Assembly: GCA_964019055.1 (NCBI GenBank)
Contig: OZ025212.1
Span: 6,325,766 to 6,389,765, forward strand
DNA from: Anthopleura xanthogrammica
Taxonomy: Eukaryota > Cnidaria > Anthozoa > Actiniaria > Actiniidae
DNA: 64,000 nucleotides
Direction: 5' to 3'
The position numbers were made by a program, and so were the translations under genes. Below the pieces are notes generated by a model. The model was not told the origin of the DNA and searched no databases. It saw only the letters and a program-made list of their open reading frames with translations. This document shows, piece by piece, positions 59,429-64,000 of this stretch; the stretch's first letter is position 1; every line of letters starts with the position of its first letter.

Positions 59429-59437
59429 CTAGCAACC
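59262..59437. promoter_or_regulatory. Cluster of five RFX X-box-like motifs
   Basis: GGTTACCTAGCAAC-type words occur five times within 176 bp (near 59268, 59306, 59387, 59405 and 59424). They resemble the X-box consensus GTNRCC...RGYAAC bound by RFX factors. The last one overlaps the stop codon of the nidogen-like gene. Function is unproven; it may be a decayed repeat. Confidence 0.4.
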
Positions 59438-62400
59438 GTAGAGTTCTAGTCGCATGGACACGTGATTATGCCAGGTTCGTGGAAGGATTTTCAGCCATCG
59501 AGTTTTAAGGGCCGCTGGAAATTTATTTCGTTTAACAGTCGTTGAGTCGGAATTAGCCACGAAAATCTGAAGGAAAAAAATACATAAATAATAATTACTA
59601 ACGGCTCAGTGAAGAGATATTTTTCTTGTCTTGCGAGTGACGTGATGGTGGCCATGTTAAATTACTGGGCCCATTTATTGATACCACCAACATGGCTGCA
59701 ATATTGTCTTAGTCTTTCGGTTCCCTTAGGAATGGTTGTATTTTCTACCCACCTTTTTCCGACCACCGTTTCTCAGCACATGCCACGTGACCCCATCATC
59801 AGAGTACGCCACCCGATACGTCTTGACCCATTCCCCCACCCTCTTCCCCAGTCCCTGAGTCGCTACACCGGTCACCATCTTTTGTGTACCCAAATCAATC
59901 TGTAACCATGGTTTCGGGTCGAATTTCTTCGTGCTCCATCCTGCTGGCCAAGTGTTGAGGTTCAAGCGGGCTCGGTGGGCACCGTAACGTTTGGGGTTGT
60001 TGCTCCAAGCTGATGATGCGGTGAGCTGGGCATCAGATATGAGACCTTTCTCCATCCCCAGTGGATCGTCACATGTACCTAATGCAAAACGAATAAAGGA
60101 AAAATGAACGAATGAATGGAGGGATGGGAGGCAGTAAATTGCTGTCATCTTATTAAGGTGCTCCTACCTCTACATGTCGTTTTAATTCCATCTCTCACAG
60201 GAAACTGACCCTTGGGACAGGAACACGTATAACCCTTAGGCTTCAGAAGACACAGCCCTAAACAGCCTCCGTTCTTCACTGAACATGGGTTTTGTGGCAC
60301 TAAAAATGAAAATAGATAGCTTTGTTCAATCAAACCTGAGAATTAAAGAAATGATACTTATTCGTTTGAGGGTCATTTGTAGTGGACCACGACGTTTCGA
60401 CTGCAAGCTGTTAGTCTTCATCAGGTGATGGTGTAGACTGGATGGTGCGGCTGTTATATACCGCTCGTCGGTTCATCTGCGCTGTTCTGATTGAATGTTT
60501 TATTGTTGAGTCTTCGCCCAGAGTGTTTTTTTATCTTCGGCATCCACGCTTCGGGGAATTCTGTACCACTGTCCCTATTGATGTTATTAGGGTGGAGTTG
60601 GATCTACACATTCCACCTCAACCTGATAATTACACAGCACACACACTGCAGCACTCTTTGATTCTCGTGTGACATAGCCGCCATGCTGTTTGAAGCTAAC
60701 AAAAGAATTTCGAATAAACAAAGAAATTCCTAACCTTTAGCAGGACAAGGCTGCACCACCTTAATGTCAAATATTTTTCCAGTTTTGCCAACGAAGGTAG
60801 CGAGGGGAGGATCCGGTGATGAGGACTCTACGCCAATCCTGTGAATGAGGTTCTGATTCCAGTCTGTCCAGTACAAGGTACGGTTAAAGTACGCGATACC
60901 AAACGGGTAGGTAACACGATCAAGAACCTGAAGAGACGACAGAGATACGGGAAATATGATTGTTTAATGTGCACTGACAAGTCACGTGATTGTTTTCATT
61001 GTAGGAACTGATCTCTGTGGGGGAGGGGGAGGGAATTTTTGGTCTCAACGAGAGAGATTTTCACGAGGTAACAAGATTTTCCTCTATAAAAATGTGTGCT
61101 TGAAGCACTCAAACTATATGAGTATTCTGTAGTATGCGCAGATACTATATATTTTGCTTTACTAAAACGAATATTACTTGTTTCTTAGAATATTTACTTA
61201 CCTTTCGGACATTTAACCCCGCTAGGTCCACACATCGTACAGACCACGAGCCAGCATCAGTATAACACAGTTCATTCGTGGTCTGTACCAAAGTTAGACC
61301 ATTAGGCAAGCCCAGATCATCATGTACCAGTACACGGCGATTAGTACCATCCATATCGGCCATCTCGATACGAGGACGGCGACGAGTCCAGTCAGACCAG
61401 TACATCTTTCTGGTACACAAAGAATCATGTGAGTAGTGTTATGGTCACGTGGGAATGGGCGAGAGGTCACGTGAGTAGTGTCAAGGTCACGTGGGAATGG
61501 GCGAGAGGTCACGTGAGTAGTGTCAAGGTCACGTGGGAATGGGCGAGAGATCACGTGAGTAGTGTCAAGGTCACGTTGGAATGGGCTAGAGATCACGTGA
61601 GTAGTGTCAAGGTCACGTGGGAATGGGCGAGAGATCACGTGAGTAGTGTCAAGGTCACGTTGGAATGGGCTAGAGATCACGTGAGTAGTGTCAAGGTCAC
61701 GTGGGAATGGGCGAGAGATCACGTGAGGAAATTGGGTGAGAGTCACGTGGTAAAAGTAGGGAGAAGTCACGTGATACTTCAGAGATGAAAATGAATGTTG
61801 AAAATGAATGTCGCAAGGATGAAATGTTGGCATTTGAGATGGGAATGATGCGAAAGATAAAAACAGAAAACAGAACATAACACGATTGGAAACGATAAGG
61901 CAGAAAAGGAAAAGAAAGAATAAAGAAAAAATAAGATAGAAAGTAATGTTCTCCATAATCTTCTCATCCAATTGTTACTCACCCGCTAGGGGGGTCTACA
62001 AGGATGGCCCTTGGGTCGTCCAGCCCGTTAGAGATAAGGACCTTCCGGTTGGTACCATTTAGTCTTGATACTTCGATCACATCCAGTCCTGAGTCGGTCC
62101 AGTACAGATTACGACCAATCCAGTCCACGGCCAATCCTGTGAACCAAAACAGGAATTATTTCACTTATCGTCTAGGGGAGGGGAGGGGAGGGGAGGGGAG
62201 GGGAGGGGAGGGGGTTTGTCACTTGGTCGTCTTGTCGATCTGTCTTACCTTCGGGGCTCCTCACTTCAGATCTCTGGAAAACCATTTCTCGACCCGTCCC
62301 ATCATACTTAGCGCGCATGATGCAACCTTCCATGACTTCAGTCCAGTATATATACTCCTCGATACAGTCATAATCAAGACCAACGTTGACCATCCCCTCT

Positions 62401-62937
62401 TGATTGTAGACCAGACCTATTGCACTAGAACGAGGTGGAAGGGACATCCGCTGTACACTGTTTCCTTTGGTGTAGATCAATGATGCTTCGCCATCTGTGA
62501 AGGATTTTGAACCCTAGATTAATGCGGTCTTCATATGAATGATTTTTAGCCCAGATACGACTTATTGCAGGAGCGCGCCGCAAGAAATTAACGAGATTCT
62601 TTTAACCAATAACAGCACTCTAGATTACTGTTCAGCCAATCATAATCCTCGGACAAGTCACCGTCGCGGTCGGCACATAGCCGGGCATACACCTATATAT
62701 AATTGAAGCTAATCTGCGGATCAAAATGCAGCCAATGCAAGATAACAGTATCACTTAGTCAGCCGTAAGCATACAGAGCAGTGAGAGTAGTACAAACAAA
62801 TCCTAAGGTTCTACTTACACCACTGACAGACGTTGCCTGAAAATCCTTTTGGGCATTTGCACTCGTTTTCACCAACACACGACCCTCCGTTCCGACAACG
62901 AGTACAAATCTCTGGAAACAAAATCAACAAATATATT

Positions 62938-62968
<31 letters not shown>

Positions 62969-64000
62969 TTAAAGGAGGTTGACGTCGATGGGTTTGATTG
63001 TCTTGAAAGAATGTGGGGTTTAGTATACCCGTTAGAGTCACATCACACGGCACGGTCACGCTACGAAAGGGATGACATTTGCTAACCCAATCACAGTGCG
63101 CGCTTAATGGTTAATCCGTTCAAATACTAGCATACGAAACGGCACGTACAATTACTGTTATGCAATCAGTAATCTACTCTAAATGGTCCCAAGACTCACA
63201 ATAAAGATAACATCTTATTAGGACAAAGGCAGGGGGTTTTAAGACCTTGTCAGTCTGCTGAGCCAACAGTGGAAGGCTTAGAAACGCACGAGGTAAATCA
63301 TATACACGAGATTATATACATAAGAAAATGACTTACCTTCGCAAAGACCGTTAGACTTCCTGTAGCCTGGCTTACATTGACATACGTATGTACCAAACGC
63401 GTTAACACAATGAGACATTGGAGGGCACGGATCGTCGACGCATTCATCTACATCTGTCAACCATAACAAAAGATCTCCAGTAAATACATCGCACAAACTT
63501 TCCTCCATCAAAAACTACTTCTAAATTCCAATTGGAATTGAATGAAAGAAGAATTCTATTCCATTGTTATTTAGTTGCGTTTTGAGGAGGAAGCAAAATC
63601 GTAAAACCTTGATAACACCTCTTGCAGTACAAGAGGGTACGAACAAGCAATTCTAACCATATGTGGTGGCGGGACTGAGTACGTACTGAGTAACCCACGA
63701 CCATGGCGATGAGAGGCGACGCATTACCAGCACACCATCTGTACTTCTTGCAACGACTTACCTGCGCATATAACCCCATCTCCACTGAATCCATCTTTGC
63801 ATTTACATGTCTTGTCTATTGATTTACTCGTGTTTGTGGTTATACAAACAGCGTTGAAGTCGCACACTTTTCCCTCGCATGTTCCGTCGCCTGGAAAATA
63901 TAAATCAATCAATTCTGACTTCTGATTTTGTTCATAGGAAAGCCTGTAAGAGTCTGAGTTGAATCATGGTACGACGAATTTAGCGCGTTGCATGTGAGGG
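59429..64000 (-). CDS. Nidogen-like matrix protein with discoidin domain, 3' part
   Basis: Ten exons seen, transcribed right to left: 63890-63762, 63453-63337, 62911-62819, 62494-62249, 62136-61983, 61409-61202, 60927-60735, 60299-60168, 60078-59753 and 59566-59429 (stop 59431-59429). Reading order of domains: EGF ([12 protein letters not shown]), calcium-binding EGF ([10 protein letters not shown]), EGF ([19 protein letters not shown]), a five-blade-type YWTD/LY region ([38 protein letters not shown]), EGF ([14 protein letters not shown]), then a complete F5/8 type C (discoidin) domain ending [12 protein letters not shown] plus YWTD propeller is the core of nidogens and LDLR relatives, which bind laminin or other ligands outside the cell; a C-terminal discoidin domain is unusual for bilaterian nidogens. 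No membrane segment follows, so it is probably secreted. The 5' part is beyond the window. The parent family is uncertain between nidogen-like and LRP-like. Confidence 0.9.
60360..60680 (-). pseudogene. Penelope-like retroelement 3' fragment (candidate)
   Basis: On the minus strand, ctgatgaagactaacagctt is followed by gcagtcgaaacgtcgtggtc, the kind of sequence found near the end of Penelope-like elements. A upstream stretch (cgacgagcggtatataacag) is also of that style. No intact domain. It sits in an intron of the nidogen-like gene. Confidence 0.4.
61423..61760. repeat. 42-bp minisatellite full of CACGTG
   Basis: About eight units of gtcacgtgagtagtgtcaag + gtcacgtgggaatgggcgag; each unit holds two E-box-type CACGTG (or CACGTT) words. 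It lies in an intron of the nidogen-like gene, directly upstream of an exon acceptor. The 119- and 225-codon ORFs over it are artefacts. Confidence 0.95.
62174..62213. repeat. GGGGA microsatellite
   Basis: (ggggagggga)n in an intron of the nidogen-like gene; G-quadruplex potential on plus. Confidence 0.95.
62941..62968. repeat. CT dinucleotide microsatellite
   Basis: (ct)14-type run about 30 bp upstream of an EGF exon acceptor on the minus strand. Confidence 0.95.

Noticed and set aside
61294..61971. 225-codon minus ORF with repeated [10 protein letters not shown]
   Set aside because: Only its end overlaps a real exon; the rest translates the E-box minisatellite within an intron.

Overview
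This is eukaryotic nuclear DNA from an animal, most likely a cnidarian and perhaps an anthozoan. Real genes are split into many small GT-AG exons and are separated by AT-rich sequence full of transposon debris, foldback elements and long microsatellites. The genes belong to animal families: SLC16, class A GPCR, HHAT, UBXN1 and a nidogen-like protein. The cnidarian call rests on overall texture and gene flavour; there is no species marker. I joined exons by hand from ORF continuity and splice signals, so exon edges are predictions.

Left third (1-17,200): mobile elements. A TTAA-flanked DNA transposon of about 7.4 kb (4039-11408) has 830-bp terminal inverted repeats. It carries a multi-exon gene for a zinc-binding, DDE-like, C2H2- and SAP-containing protein. 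The gene is interrupted by a separate 864-bp foldback element and also carries a frameshift. A second, truncated copy sharing both lesions opens the window. Two inverted copies of a 980-bp TA-flanked MITE are present, and a preserved empty site proves the insertion of one. There are also a ZAD-like zinc-finger gene fragment, a 66-unit GTTAT array and a LINE tail.

Middle (17,600-35,000): an SLC16/monocarboxylate-transporter-like gene (+) lies tail to tail with a rhodopsin-like GPCR (-). Next come a purine-rich microsatellite, a tRNA-like cloverleaf with anticodon TCA, a tandem array of about 321-bp units each built around a near-perfect palindrome, and several foldback elements.

Right half (35,000-64,000): gene-dense. 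On the minus strand is a complete 13-exon purple acid phosphatase (500 aa), one of whose introns holds four tRNA-Ala genes, followed by a complete 12-exon UBXN1 (354 aa). UBXN1 is head to head with a 10-exon HHAT-like MBOAT acyltransferase (534 aa, +) across a compact promoter with two inverted ETS-like sites. Tail to tail with HHAT is the 3' part of a minus-strand extracellular-matrix gene (EGF, YWTD propeller, EGF, discoidin) that runs off the right edge. These genes show no common pathway; they look like ordinary neighbours on a chromosome.
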